Notes: generated by a model not told the origin, from the letters alone. A stretch of 64,000 nucleotides of DNA from an uncultured Pelagibacteraceae bacterium (GCA_902556265.1 CACDVM010000001.1:62001-126000); one strand, 5' to 3'; shown: positions 17,306-26,921, counted from the stretch's first letter. Program-made: numbers and translations.

Positions 17306-17911
17306 ATGTTTAATACTCTTTATAAAAAATGTTTAAATTTAGCTTCTCACAAAAGCTCCAAGTATTATTTAGCTTTGGTGTCTTTTATTGAGAGTTCCTT
17401 TTTTCCAATTCCGCCAGACGCAATGGTGATACCAATGGTAATATCAAAAAAAAATGATTACTTTAAAATCTTTATCATAGCAACGACATTTTCTGTATTA
17501 GGTGGAATATTAGGTTATTTTATTGGTGCTTTTTTTTTCGATATGGGAATGCAAATAATGAGTTTCTATGGCTATGAAAATAAACTGACAGTGCTTAAGA
17601 ATAGCTTGATAGGCAGTGAAAGTTTTTATGCCTGGCTTGGAATTCTTTTTTTAGCTGGCTTTACTCCCCTACCTTATAAAGTTTTTACTATTGCTAGTGG
17701 TTTAATTGGTTTTAATATTCTAATTTTTATTTTAATAAGCCTAATATCTAGAGGATTACGTTTTTTTATTGTGTCTTATCTGTCATATAAGTTTGGAGAT
17801 ATGTTCACAGAATTTATGAGTAATCATGGATCTAAATGGTTTACAATAATTGGAATATTTATAGTTATAATTGGATTTATAATTTACTTAATATTAAAAT
17901 TTCATGCGTAA
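17306..17911 (+). CDS. YqaA/DedA-like VTT-domain membrane protein
   Basis: A 201-residue polytopic membrane protein of the YqaA branch of the VTT (SNARE-associated Golgi, DedA) superfamily. It has the re-entrant motif ESSFFPIPPDAMVIPMV near residue 28 and GFTPLPYKVFTIASGLIG near residue 118. About five hydrophobic segments are visible. The superfamily includes undecaprenyl-phosphate and phospholipid flippases; the substrate here is not known. It overlaps dsbB by 8 bases in a YqaA-dsbB-coq7 operon. Confidence 0.85.
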   Translation: MFNTLYKKCLNLASHKSSKYYLALVSFIESSFFPIPPDAMVIPMVISKKNDYFKIFIIATTFSVLGGILGYFIGAFFFDMGMQIMSFYGYENKLTVLKNSLIGSESFYAWLGILFLAGFTPLPYKVFTIASGLIGFNILIFILISLISRGLRFFIVSYLSYKFGDMFTEFMSNHGSKWFTIIGIFIVIIGFIIYLILKFHA

Positions 17912-18392
17912 TTTAAAAATAGACATTTTCTTTAAAATAATTTTTCTTATTAGTTTTATTTCTTTAATTTCAGCTATTTTTATTGAATATATTCTTGGAC
18001 ATCAGCCATGTAATTTGTGTTTGATTCAAAGAATCCCTTACGGATTAAGTATTATGTTAATAACTATAAATTATTTTCACAAAAAAAATGAGTGGTTTGT
18101 AATTTTACTATTAAACTTAATATTTTGTTTTTCTTTAATATTATCGTTTTATCATTTTGGTATAGAAAAGGGTTTTTTTGAGGAATCTGCCGTTTGTACA
18201 CTAAAAAATGACTTTAATATTATTTCTAAAGAAGAATTATTGAACCAGTTGCAAACAAAAATTGTAAGTTGTAAAGATGTGACATTTAAAATTTTTGGAT
18301 TTTCACTGACAACATTTAATATGATTTTAAGTTTAATTTTAATTGTTTTATTAACTATTATTTTAAGAAATTATGAAAAGTTCAAAAAGTAA
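17904..18392 (+). CDS. dsbB: Disulfide bond formation protein B
   Basis: A 162-residue four-helix membrane protein that reoxidises DsbA and passes electrons to quinone. The first periplasmic redox pair is Cys36/Cys39 in HQPCNLCLIQR. The second pair is Cys98 and Cys123, in the loop between helices 3 and 4. It overlaps the preceding VTT gene by 8 bases and coq7 by 20 bases. The neighbouring ubiquinone hydroxylase is consistent with its quinone dependence, although that link is inferred only from position. No dsbA is in the window. Confidence 0.92.
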   Translation: MRNLKIDIFFKIIFLISFISLISAIFIEYILGHQPCNLCLIQRIPYGLSIMLITINYFHKKNEWFVILLLNLIFCFSLILSFYHFGIEKGFFEESAVCTLKNDFNIISKEELLNQLQTKIVSCKDVTFKIFGFSLTTFNMILSLILIVLLTIILRNYEKFKK

Positions 18393-18903
18393 AGTTGAGG
18401 AATTTATTCGTGTAGATCACGCCGGTGAACGTGGTGCGGTTAAAATCTATGAGGGCCAATTGTTAGCACTTAATACAATAGTTAAAGATGAAAATTTGAA
18501 AAAAACAATTGAGGAAATGAAAGTTCATGAAAAAGAACATTGTCAATTTTTTGAAAATGAAATTAAAAAAAGAAATATTAGTCCGACCAAATTGTTACCT
18601 TTGTGGGATTTATTAGGAGTTGGACTTGGTTTTGGTTCAACTCTTCTTGGCAAAAAAGCAGCAATGCTTTGCACGGCCTCAGTCGAAGAAGTAATTGATA
18701 AACATTATTTAGATCAAATTAATCGGTTGAATACTGACGAAAAAGAACTTAAAAAAAAAATCATAAAATTTAGAGAAGATGAACTTCATCACAAAGATAT
18801 AGCGTATGAAAAAGGTGCTTCAAAAAAAGGTCTTTATTCAATTATGGATAAAATTATAAAGACTGGTTCAAAAGTAGCAATCAGGATATCTGAAAAAATT
18901 TAA
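18373..18903 (+). CDS. coq7: Demethoxyubiquinone hydroxylase
   Basis: A 176-residue di-iron carboxylate protein (Coq7/UbiF-replacing family) hydroxylating 2-polyprenyl-3-methyl-6-methoxy-benzoquinol in ubiquinone synthesis. Ligand motifs are visible in order: VDHAGERGAVKIYEGQ (Glu19), MKVHEKEH (residues 49-56), the ASVEEVIDKHY segment near 110, and REDELHHKD near 138. The start overlaps the end of dsbB by 20 bases. The stop is two bases from that of the convergent HNH gene. Confidence 0.93.
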   Translation: MKSSKSKVEEFIRVDHAGERGAVKIYEGQLLALNTIVKDENLKKTIEEMKVHEKEHCQFFENEIKKRNISPTKLLPLWDLLGVGLGFGSTLLGKKAAMLCTASVEEVIDKHYLDQINRLNTDEKELKKKIIKFREDELHHKDIAYEKGASKKGLYSIMDKIIKTGSKVAIRISEKI

Positions 18904-18905
18904 TC

Positions 18906-19475
18906 CTAAGCTTCTAATTCAACATCCCAATATAAATAATCCATCCAACTTTTATGTAAAAAATTAGGTGGAAAGTTTTTTCCATTACTATGTAAATCTT
19001 CTGTTGAAGGTTGATAAGGATATCTTGAAAGTTTCATTCCAGAAAATTTCAATAGATTACCACCCTTCTTTACATTACAAGCCGAACAAGCTGTTACGAC
19101 ATTGTTCCAATGTGTTTCGCCGCCTTTTGATCTAGGCAGCAAGTGATCAAATGTTAGCTCTTCGCCACTCCCACAATATTGACATGAAAATTTATCTCTA
19201 AGAAAAACATTAAACCTTGTAAAACTTGGTTTTGATTGAGGAACTATATAATCTTTTAAAGCTATAACACTTGGTAACTGCATGTCGAATGATGGACTTC
19301 TCACTATTCTGTCATAATTACTCACAATTACAACCCGATCAAGGAATACTGATTTTACCGTATCTTGCCATGACCATAAAGACAAAGGATAATAACTTAA
19401 AGGTCTATAATCTGCATTTAAAACTAATGCCGGACATTTTTCAAGAGAAACATCTTGTTCAATAAAATTATTCAT
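18906..19475 (-). CDS. HNH endonuclease family protein
   Basis: A 189-residue protein with an HNH (His-Me finger) domain. Zinc cysteines are Cys98/Cys101 (CQYCG) and Cys130/Cys133 (CSAC), flanking the catalytic TFDHLLPRSKGG (Asp110-His111) and HWNNVV. The N-terminal 90 residues (ALVLNADYRPLSYYPLSLWSW) match the widespread stand-alone bacterial HNH proteins that are not part of restriction or mobile elements. The role is unknown, possibly DNA repair. It is monocistronic and convergent with coq7. Confidence 0.87.
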   Translation of the reverse strand: MNNFIEQDVSLEKCPALVLNADYRPLSYYPLSLWSWQDTVKSVFLDRVVIVSNYDRIVRSPSFDMQLPSVIALKDYIVPQSKPSFTRFNVFLRDKFSCQYCGSGEELTFDHLLPRSKGGETHWNNVVTACSACNVKKGGNLLKFSGMKLSRYPYQPSTEDLHSNGKNFPPNFLHKSWMDYLYWDVELEA

Positions 19476-19520
19476 AAATAAACCTTAACTTAAAAAAAAA
19501 AATATTTCAATAATAAGCCT

Positions 19521-20174
19521 TTAATTAATTTTTTTTAAAATATAGTTTAACGCAATACTTGATGCTTCAATAGGAATATGATGGTCGCAGTTTTTAATTA
19601 AATGAGTTTCAATTTCTATATTATTTCTTATAAAAAAATCTTTTGCCTCTAACATAAAATTAGGTGAAACTACTTGATCTACTTCGCCATGTATCAATAA
19701 TGTATTTGTAGAAACTTTTTTCCTTGAACTTAAATTTTCTATATTAATTATTTTACCAGAAAAACCTACGATACAACTATATTTTTCACTAGATGTTAGG
19801 CCGATATTTATAGACATCATACATCCTTGACTAAAACCAGATAAACAAATTTTATTATTTTCTAGATTAAATTCACTTTTAACCTCTTCGATGAATTCAT
19901 TCAATTTTTTTTCTGCTTTTAGAGACTCTTCTAAAATATATTGTGGATCTTCTTTGGTCAAATCAAACCATTGGAAACCTAACGGATTAATGAGACACTT
20001 TTCGTGACCATTTGGACAAATAAAAATTGTATTAGGCAAATGTCTTTTCCAATTTAAAGACAACATACTTATATCTTCTCCATCTCCTCCATAACCATGA
20101 AGTAAAATAATGGCATTCTTAACTTCTGCATTATCATCTGGTTTAATAATGGTTGAGTCTAGGCAAAATGTCAT
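19521..20174 (-). CDS. Carboxylesterase/phospholipase (alpha/beta hydrolase)
   Basis: A 217-residue alpha/beta hydrolase of the carboxylesterase/acyl-protein-thioesterase-like group. The oxyanion-hole segment LLHGYGGDGEDI is near residue 27, the nucleophile elbow is SGFSQGCMMS near 112, the acid lies in IHGEVDQVVSP, and the catalytic His in NCDHHIP near 200. The physiological substrate is not known. It is divergent from the small HIG1-like gene, with a 49-base gap. Confidence 0.85.
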   Translation of the reverse strand: MTFCLDSTIIKPDDNAEVKNAIILLHGYGGDGEDISMLSLNWKRHLPNTIFICPNGHEKCLINPLGFQWFDLTKEDPQYILEESLKAEKKLNEFIEEVKSEFNLENNKICLSGFSQGCMMSINIGLTSSEKYSCIVGFSGKIINIENLSSRKKVSTNTLLIHGEVDQVVSPNFMLEAKDFFIRNNIEIETHLIKNCDHHIPIEASSIALNYILKKIN

Positions 20175-20223
20175 ACTATCTGATTTATGTTTTTATTTTT
20201 TTAAAACACCCTACAATAGATTT

Positions 20224-20427
20224 ATGATTTCTGGAATAATTGTAAAAATTTTGGCAATAATTTTGTTAATTGGAGTTGGAATTGTTCTTATACTTGGTAT
20301 TGGGACTTTATTTAAAGGTGGTGAAACTAGTAAAAAATATTCAAACAAATTGATGCAATTAAGAGTTTTATTACAATTTATCGCAATAATAGCATTGGTC
20401 AGTTTTGCTTACTTTTTTAAAGATTAA
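20224..20427 (+). CDS. HIG1-domain twin-transmembrane protein (67 aa)
   Basis: Two hydrophobic helices (about residues 3-25 and 47-64) flank a short polar loop (GTLFKGGETSKKYSNKLMQLR), the pattern of the HIG1/hypoxia-induced family. In alphaproteobacteria and mitochondria this family accompanies respiratory complexes. The frame is open upstream to 20110, but I start at ATG 20224 because the extension overlaps the divergent esterase and would place polar residues ahead of helix 1. The stop overlaps the TlpA-like stop by four bases (TTAA). Confidence 0.8.
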   Translation: MISGIIVKILAIILLIGVGIVLILGIGTLFKGGETSKKYSNKLMQLRVLLQFIAIIALVSFAYFFKD

Positions 20428-20933
20428 TTATAATTACTCAACCATTCTATAAATTTTTTATCTTCAAAATTTATCGAACCAATAATCCTTGCAAATTCAA
20501 ACCCATTTTTATCAAATAAAATTGATGTTGGAATGCCTCTTAGTCCAAATTTTTTTGCTAAAGTTACAGGTGTATCAAAATATAAATTCAAATTTTTTAT
20601 TCCTAAATTTTGAAAAAAATTTGAAGCTTTTTCAATGTCATCTTTGCCAACATTAATTGGAAAAATTTTTAGATTACCTAAATTTTCATTTGTTTGTAAT
20701 AAATCTAAAGACGGCATTTCTTCCTTGCATGGAGCACACCAGGTTGCCCAAAAATTTATTAAAACCAATTTTCCTCTATAATCGCTTAAACTCAATCTAT
20801 TATTTTTAGTATCTAAAAACGTTAAACTATCATATTTTTTTAATTCTTTATTGATAATAAGATTTTTTATACCTATTACCTCATTAGCAAAAGAATTGGA
20901 CATTAAAAAAATAAATATTATTAAAAATCTCAT
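20424..20933 (-). CDS. TlpA/ResA-like thioredoxin-family protein
   Basis: A 169-residue exported thiol-disulfide oxidoreductase. A signal peptide (residues 1-16, ending NSFA) is followed by a thioredoxin fold with active site FWATWCAPCKEEMP (Cys66/Cys69). The cis-proline region GLRGIPTSILFDKNG is near residue 135. Such proteins reduce apocytochrome c or other periplasmic thiols. No ccm genes are nearby. The promoter must lie in the 24-base gap to divergent argH or within it. Confidence 0.88.
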   Translation of the reverse strand: MRFLIIFIFLMSNSFANEVIGIKNLIINKELKKYDSLTFLDTKNNRLSLSDYRGKLVLINFWATWCAPCKEEMPSLDLLQTNENLGNLKIFPINVGKDDIEKASNFFQNLGIKNLNLYFDTPVTLAKKFGLRGIPTSILFDKNGFEFARIIGSINFEDKKFIEWLSNYN

Positions 20934-20957
20934 GTTAAATAGGTATAATTAATTACC

Positions 20958-22349
20958 ATGACAAAAAATAAAAACAACCTAGCAATATGGAACACCAGAA
21001 TTAAAGATAATACTTCTAGATTATTTAAAAAAGCGGGAAATTCTATTGATATTGATAAAAGACTTTATAAAGAAGATATAGCAGGCTCTATCGCTCATGT
21101 TGAGATGCTATTTAAACAAAAAATAATCTCTTTAAAAATTAAAAGTAAAATAATTTATGGACTTATAAAAATAGAAAAAGAGATATCAAATAAAAAATTT
21201 AATTTTAAAAATGATTATGAAGATATTCATATGAATATTGAAAAAAGATTATTTCAAATAATTGGCGAAGATGCAGGATACATTCACACAGCAAGATCAA
21301 GAAATGATCAAGTAATAACTGATTTCAAAATGTGGATTAAAACTGCAAATAAAGAAATTGGAATCACAATAGATGAAATCATTAAAAGCACGATAAAATT
21401 AGCAAGCAAAAATATTTACACGATAATGCCAGGTTTTACTCATCTCAAAAATGCACAAGCCGTTTCTTTTGCACATTATTTAATGGCGTATGTTGAGATG
21501 TTTAATAGAGACAAAAAAAGATTTAAAGATAATTTAGATAATTTAGATGAAAACCCTCTTGGAGTTGCTGCTTTAACCGGCACATCTTTTAATATTGATA
21601 GAAATTATACAACCAAAAAACTTGGATTTAAAAAACCTACTAATAATTCAATCGACACGGTTTCTGATAGAGATTTTGTTTTAGATTTTTTGTACAGTGC
21701 TTCTGTTTGTTCTATGCACATTTCTAGAATTTCTGAAGAACTTATCATTTGGAATTCAGATGGATTTAATTTAATAAATTTATCTGACAAAATAGTAACT
21801 GGATCTTCAATAATGCCTCAAAAAAAAAATCCAGATCTACTGGAATATTTAAGAGGAAAAACAGGTAATAGCTATGGAAATTTATTTTCTATGCTAACAA
21901 TTCTAAAAGGCTTACCTTTATCTTATTTTAAAGATCTTCAAGATGATAAAGAAATTATTTTTAAATCATATGATACGCTTTTAATATGTCTTAAAATATT
22001 CAATGAGGTTCTTAAAAATATAAAACCAAATAAAAATCGAATGTTGGAGCTTGCGAACTCTGGGTATATTACTGCCACTGACCTAGCGGATTATCTTGTA
22101 AAAAATCACACGATGTCATTCAGAGCAGCTTATGAAAAAACAGCTGCAATTGTAAATTTAGCAGAAAGGAAAAAAAAATACCTACATGAATTGACACTTA
22201 AGGAATTTAACAAAATTGAACCAAAACTTACAAATGATGTTTTAAAAGTGTTTGATTTAGGGAATTCTGTTAATTCTAAAATTTCGTATGGCGGAACATC
22301 TTTTGCTAATATTAAAAAGATGATAATGAAATATAAAAAACAAAAATGA
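20958..22349 (+). CDS. argH: Argininosuccinate lyase
   Basis: A 463-residue enzyme cleaving argininosuccinate to arginine and fumarate, the last step of arginine synthesis. The fumarase/aspartase superfamily signature GSSIMPQKKNPD is near residue 285, and HTARSRNDQV and GFTHLKNAQ supply active-site residues. The length is standard. Its TGA overlaps the lptM start (ATGA), and lysA follows, giving argH-lptM-lysA. This is the common proteobacterial order, with a small lipoprotein between amino-acid genes. Confidence 0.96.
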   Translation: MTKNKNNLAIWNTRIKDNTSRLFKKAGNSIDIDKRLYKEDIAGSIAHVEMLFKQKIISLKIKSKIIYGLIKIEKEISNKKFNFKNDYEDIHMNIEKRLFQIIGEDAGYIHTARSRNDQVITDFKMWIKTANKEIGITIDEIIKSTIKLASKNIYTIMPGFTHLKNAQAVSFAHYLMAYVEMFNRDKKRFKDNLDNLDENPLGVAALTGTSFNIDRNYTTKKLGFKKPTNNSIDTVSDRDFVLDFLYSASVCSMHISRISEELIIWNSDGFNLINLSDKIVTGSSIMPQKKNPDLLEYLRGKTGNSYGNLFSMLTILKGLPLSYFKDLQDDKEIIFKSYDTLLICLKIFNEVLKNIKPNKNRMLELANSGYITATDLADYLVKNHTMSFRAAYEKTAAIVNLAERKKKYLHELTLKEFNKIEPKLTNDVLKVFDLGNSVNSKISYGGTSFANIKKMIMKYKKQK

Positions 22350-22474
22350 TTAAAAAAATTTTCTTGGCTTTGGCAATATGCTGTATGCTATTTGCATGTG
22401 GAAAAAAAGGTGATCCAGTATTCGAAGGTTCCAAGAAAAAAGCTGACGTTGTGAAGTTAAAAGTATCCTTATAA
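22346..22474 (+). CDS. lptM: LptM (YifL)-type small lipoprotein, 42 aa
   Basis: ATG at 22346 overlaps the argH stop. The 42-residue product has a signal peptide with lipobox LFAC (Cys18), followed directly by the family motif CGKKGDPVFEG. It then has a Lys-rich tail ending at 22474. LptM assists assembly of the LPS transporter LptD in enterobacteria, and the argH-lptM-lysA context is shared by many proteobacteria. The gene is short enough to be missed by length filters. Confidence 0.88.
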   Translation: MIKKIFLALAICCMLFACGKKGDPVFEGSKKKADVVKLKVSL

Positions 22475-22484
22475 AAAATATCTA

Positions 22485-23699
22485 ATGAAATATATTAATA
22501 AAAAACTTAAAATTGAGGGCGTTAGTGTTGAAAATATTGCTAAAAAATATGGGACACCATCTTATTGTTATTCTTTTAACAAATTAAAAGAAAATATTAA
22601 GGATTTTAAAAAAAATTTTAAATCTTTTTCTCCCCTAATATGTTTTGCAATTAAATCAAATACAAATGTTAATCTAATAAGAGAAATAAAAAAATTTGGT
22701 TTAGGTGCAGACGTTGTATCTATGGGGGAATTAATGATAGCAATTAAAGCTGGTATAAATCCAAAAAAAATTGTTTTTTCTGGTATCGGTAAAACATCAA
22801 AAGAAATAAGTTTTGCTATTGATAAAAAGATATTGTTGATAAATGCAGAATCCGAAAGCGAAATTAGAGAAATTGATAGAATTGCCAAACTAAAAAAAAA
22901 GAAAATACAAGTTGGTATTAGATTAAATCCAAATACAGATGCAAAAACCTTAAGCCAAATTTCTACTGGTAAAAAAGAAAATAAATTTGGTGTAAATGAA
23001 AAAAGTTTTATTACACTTGTAAACTACTGTAAAAAATCTCGCAATATTGATTTGAAATGTCTTAGTGTGCATATCGGAAGTCAAATTTTAAATTATAAAC
23101 CTTATGAAAAAATGCTGAAAATAATTAGCAAAATTATAAAGAAGATTAATTTCAAGTTTGAATATATTGATTTAGGTGGAGGAATGGGTATTTCATATAA
23201 TTTTAAGAATGAAAAACTTAATTATCAAAAATATAATTTTGCTATTATAAAATTCCTAAAAAGCCATCCATCAAAAATAATATTTGAACCAGGAAGGTGT
23301 ATAGTAGGAAATACGGGAATTTTAGTTTCTAAAGTAATCTACATTAAAAAAAGTGAGAAAAAAAACTTTATTATTTTAGATGCAGGAATGAATGATTTAA
23401 TGAGACCTGCCTTGTATGGTGCTGAACATAAAATACTACCATCTATAATGAAAAATCAAAATTCTAAAAAAATTTATGAGTTCGTTGGACCAATTTGTGA
23501 AAGCACCGATAAATTTATTACACTTAAAAATTTTAAAAAATTAGAGGAAAAAGATTTGGTCACAATTTGTGATGTAGGTGCATATGGGATGTCATTAAGC
23601 TCAAATTATAATATAAGACCTAAATCTGCAGAATTACTTATTAAAGGTTCAAAAATTAAAGTTATTAGAAAAAGACAAAGTTATAAAGATTTAATATAA
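22485..23699 (+). CDS. lysA: Diaminopimelate decarboxylase
   Basis: A 404-residue fold-type III PLP enzyme converting meso-diaminopimelate to lysine. The PLP lysine is in FAIKSNTN near residue 57. The His/Gly motifs are SVHIGSQI and GGGMGISY, the phosphate-binding EPGRCIVGNTG is near 267, and the C-terminal catalytic GPICESTDKF and CDVGAYGMSLSSNYN follow. It lies ten bases after lptM. plsC lies 12 bases downstream in the same direction. Confidence 0.96.
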   Translation: MKYINKKLKIEGVSVENIAKKYGTPSYCYSFNKLKENIKDFKKNFKSFSPLICFAIKSNTNVNLIREIKKFGLGADVVSMGELMIAIKAGINPKKIVFSGIGKTSKEISFAIDKKILLINAESESEIREIDRIAKLKKKKIQVGIRLNPNTDAKTLSQISTGKKENKFGVNEKSFITLVNYCKKSRNIDLKCLSVHIGSQILNYKPYEKMLKIISKIIKKINFKFEYIDLGGGMGISYNFKNEKLNYQKYNFAIIKFLKSHPSKIIFEPGRCIVGNTGILVSKVIYIKKSEKKNFIILDAGMNDLMRPALYGAEHKILPSIMKNQNSKKIYEFVGPICESTDKFITLKNFKKLEEKDLVTICDVGAYGMSLSSNYNIRPKSAELLIKGSKIKVIRKRQSYKDLI

Positions 23700-23711
23700 T
23701 TTTCTGTAATA

Positions 23712-24413
23712 ATGATAAGAAGATCAATATTTTCAATTTTATTTTTTATTGGAATAATATTTATTTCTTTAATTTTTTTACCTTCTTTTCTAATGCCTCA
23801 AAAAATTGTTCTAATTGGTGGAAGGTTAATGGGATATTGGACTGGCTTATGTTTAAAGTTTTTCTTATCAACAAAAATTATTATTAAAGGGAAAGAAAAT
23901 ATTGTAAATAATGAAAAATATTTTATTGCATCTTCACACCAATCAATGTTTGAAACATTTTATCTACAAACTATTTTTAACTCCCCAATTTTTATTTTAA
24001 AGAAGGAATTACTTATAATTCCAATATTTGGGTGGTATTTAAAAAAAATTGGTTCAATTTCAATTAAAAGAAATAAAGTTACTAAAGATAACCTTGGATT
24101 TTTTGATAATATCATTAAACAAATAACATTATCAAAAAGACCACTAATAATTTTTCCACAGGGCACCAGAGTTCTTCCAAACGAGAGACCACCATTTAAA
24201 AAGGGTGTTGCGAGAATTTATGAGGAACTAAAAATTATTTGTCAGCCAGTTGCAATCAACTCTGGTTATGTTTGGCCAAAAAAAGGAGTTAAACAAAGTC
24301 ATAAAACAATTACTATTTCTATTTTAAAACCTATACCAACTGGGCTTTCTAAAGATGAATTTATTAAAGTTTTAGAAAACAACATCTACTCTGAACTAAA
24401 TCTGTTAAATTAG
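23712..24413 (+). CDS. plsC: 1-acyl-sn-glycerol-3-phosphate acyltransferase
   Basis: A 233-residue membrane-associated PlsC-family acyltransferase making phosphatidic acid from lysophosphatidic acid. An N-terminal hydrophobic segment (residues 5-25) is followed by the catalytic motif SSHQSMFET. This is the HX4E form common in alpha- and betaproteobacterial members rather than HX4D. FPQGTR (block III) is near residue 149. Last gene of the argH-lptM-lysA-plsC run. Its stop overlaps the dnaN stop by four bases (TTAG). Confidence 0.88.
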   Translation: MIRRSIFSILFFIGIIFISLIFLPSFLMPQKIVLIGGRLMGYWTGLCLKFFLSTKIIIKGKENIVNNEKYFIASSHQSMFETFYLQTIFNSPIFILKKELLIIPIFGWYLKKIGSISIKRNKVTKDNLGFFDNIIKQITLSKRPLIIFPQGTRVLPNERPPFKKGVARIYEELKIICQPVAINSGYVWPKKGVKQSHKTITISILKPIPTGLSKDEFIKVLENNIYSELNLLN

Positions 24414-25522
24414 CCTTTCATAGGCATAACTACAAAAATACTATCAAAATCTCCTGGATCTTTAATAAGTGCTGGAGATCCTGTGTCGTTAAAAAATATC
24501 TCTATTTTTTCTCCATCTAATTGGGATGCTACATCAATTAAATATCTCGAGTTAAAACTAATTTCTAAATCATGATCAAATTTTACTAATAAAGTTTCTT
24601 TTCCATCACCACTATTTGTATTATTTACTGAAAGATTTAAAGTGTCTTTAGATAGATCAAATTTCACACCATCCTTTTTATCAAGTGACACAGAAGCAAC
24701 TCTATCTACAGAATTCAAAAATAATTTTAAATCTATTTCTAATTTTTTTTGATTATTTTTAGGTATTACTTGGATGTAATTTGGAAATTTACCATCTATT
24801 AATTTTGAAATCAAAATACTATTACTTAATTCAAATTTAATTTTAGATTTAATATTCGAAATTTTTACATCACCATCATAATTATCTAACAAAGAACATA
24901 GTTGAAAAATAGTTTTTTTAGGTAATATTATAGGATCAAACTCTGCTTTTTGTTCTAATCTAATTTTTGATATTGACATTCGATGACTATCTGTTGCGAC
25001 AGCAGTAAGATAATTTTTATCATCTACTTCTGTTTGATGAATATAAATACCACTTAAATAATGTCTTGTTTCATCATTTGAAACTGAAAATTTACATTTA
25101 TTTAATAATTTTAAAAGCTGTTTAGATTTAATTGAAAATTCATTTTGATTAAAATTTTCATCTGTGAGTGGAAATTCTGAAGCACTAATACAATTTAAAT
25201 TGAAAATAGATTTTTCTGACTCTAAATGCAATTTGCTTGCATCATTTAAAGTAAGATTAATTTTTTTTCCTGACGAAAATTTTCTTATTATATCATACAT
25301 AATAGAGGAGGTAGTTGTTGTTTTTCCTTCTTCTAAAACCTCTATGTTGTTCAATTGATGAATAAATATTAAATCCAAATCTGTTGCTGTTATTGTTAAT
25401 TTAGAGTTTTGCGCATCTAGCAATATATTTGATAAAATTGGGAGTGTGCTTCTCTTTTCTATAACACCTTGGCAGTAACTTAATGCTTGTTGTAGGTCTT
25501 GTTGATTAACGTTAAATTTCAT
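24410..25522 (-). CDS. dnaN: DNA polymerase III beta sliding clamp
   Basis: A 370-residue three-domain sliding clamp that tethers the replicative polymerase. The N-terminal MKFNVNQQDLQQALSYCQGVIEKRSTLPIL-type start is characteristic, and the C-terminus ends in the conserved FVVMPMKG. The start codon lies inside the dnaA coding sequence (11-base overlap), a tight dnaA-dnaN operon. recF does not follow; a convergent plsC does. Confidence 0.96.
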   Translation of the reverse strand: MKFNVNQQDLQQALSYCQGVIEKRSTLPILSNILLDAQNSKLTITATDLDLIFIHQLNNIEVLEEGKTTTTSSIMYDIIRKFSSGKKINLTLNDASKLHLESEKSIFNLNCISASEFPLTDENFNQNEFSIKSKQLLKLLNKCKFSVSNDETRHYLSGIYIHQTEVDDKNYLTAVATDSHRMSISKIRLEQKAEFDPIILPKKTIFQLCSLLDNYDGDVKISNIKSKIKFELSNSILISKLIDGKFPNYIQVIPKNNQKKLEIDLKLFLNSVDRVASVSLDKKDGVKFDLSKDTLNLSVNNTNSGDGKETLLVKFDHDLEISFNSRYLIDVASQLDGEKIEIFFNDTGSPALIKDPGDFDSIFVVMPMKG

Positions 25523-26921
25523 TTTCTTTATTATTATACAATATTTGATTTTTTAATTTATTAATATTATCTACCATTTCTGGGTCCTTCTCTTTTAATT
25601 TTTCAATAGTTTTAACAGAATGAATTATTGTTGTGTGGTCTCTATTTGAAAATTCACGACCAATTTCGGGAAGAGATTTTGAAGTCAATATTTTTGTGAG
25701 ATAAATTGCCGTTTGTCTAGGTCTCACTAAATACCTTGATCTTCTAGATGATAACATTTCATTTTTACTAATTTTAAAAAATTTACAAACTAGAGTTTGA
25801 ATTAAATCTATAGTTACTTTATTCTCTGCCAAATTAAGTAAGTCCTTTAAAACGACCTTAGTTTCTGTAAGATTAGGCATTTTATTATAAATTCTTGAAA
25901 AGGATACAGTTCTATTAATAGCTCCAACTAGCTCTCTCACACTTGCTGTAATTTCAGTGCTAATAAAATTTTGTATATCATTAGAAATTTTAACTTGTTC
26001 GGGGTATAGGCTGTTTAATTCTTTTATTTTGTTTTCAACAATCTTTTTTCTCAATTCATAGTCTGGTTTTTGAATATCAACTACTAAACCGCCTGAAAAT
26101 CTAGATTTAATTCTTTCTTGAATTCTTGATAATTTATTAGGAGCTCTATCAGCAGAAACAATTATTTGAGAACCCTTGTCTAATAACGCATTAAAAGTAT
26201 GAAAAAATTCTTCCTGCATAGCTTCTTTACCATTCATAAATTGAATATCATCTATTAGCAAAACGTCTGTATTTCTAAAATATTCTTTAAATTTTACCAT
26301 TTCATTAGCTTTAATTGACTTTACAAATTGATACATGAAGCGTTCTGCAGAAATAAACATCACTTTATTATTTTTTTTTAATTCAAAACCAATAGAATTT
26401 AGAAGGTGCGTTTTTCCCATTCCCACACCTCCATAAATATAAAGAGGATTATAATTAGAAACATTTTCAGAGACTTTTATTGAGGCTTCATAGGCTAATT
26501 TATTACTTGTTCCAGTTATAAAATTTTCAAATCTCTTGTTAGGATCAATGCGATTATATTTTAAAAATGAATCTTTAATAAAAGAAATATTTTCATTATT
26601 TTCATGAATATTTGAGTTTGTTTCATTTGTGATATTTTGTTCAATTATTTTAAATTCGATTCTGATTATTTCTTTTTTATAATTTTTTACAGTCTTAAGA
26701 ATTTGGTCTAAATATCTTGAAGTAATCCAATCACGAATAAATCTTGTTGGTACAGATAATAATATATAATTACTAAATTCATCAACAAAACTTATTTTTT
26801 TAAGCCAACTCTCATAAATATCTTGGCCTAATTTACTTTTCATTTCAGTTTGAATTATTGCCCAATCTAACTTTTCAGGCTTTGAGTTACTAAAATTTTT
26901 ATTTATAAAAGAATTATTCAT
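25512..26921 (-). CDS. dnaA: Chromosomal replication initiator DnaA
   Basis: A 469-residue AAA+ initiator. The N-terminal DnaB-interaction domain (residues 15-85) and a variable linker are followed by Walker A GGVGMGKTHLL near 164-172, Walker B VLLIDDIQF near 224, and sensor regions. The C-terminal DnaA-box-binding helix-turn-helix has the signature SNRDHTTIIHSVK near 430. The ATG is preceded by TATGGGGAAAG in plus-strand sense with no strong Shine-Dalgarno. It sits downstream of rpsT across a 271-base gap and overlaps dnaN. Confidence 0.96.
   Translation of the reverse strand: MNNSFINKNFSNSKPEKLDWAIIQTEMKSKLGQDIYESWLKKISFVDEFSNYILLSVPTRFIRDWITSRYLDQILKTVKNYKKEIIRIEFKIIEQNITNETNSNIHENNENISFIKDSFLKYNRIDPNKRFENFITGTSNKLAYEASIKVSENVSNYNPLYIYGGVGMGKTHLLNSIGFELKKNNKVMFISAERFMYQFVKSIKANEMVKFKEYFRNTDVLLIDDIQFMNGKEAMQEEFFHTFNALLDKGSQIIVSADRAPNKLSRIQERIKSRFSGGLVVDIQKPDYELRKKIVENKIKELNSLYPEQVKISNDIQNFISTEITASVRELVGAINRTVSFSRIYNKMPNLTETKVVLKDLLNLAENKVTIDLIQTLVCKFFKISKNEMLSSRRSRYLVRPRQTAIYLTKILTSKSLPEIGREFSNRDHTTIIHSVKTIEKLKEKDPEMVDNINKLKNQILYNNKENEI

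Noticed and set aside
20110-20223. N-terminal extension of the HIG1-like protein
   Set aside because: It overlaps the divergent esterase gene and adds a polar segment foreign to the family.
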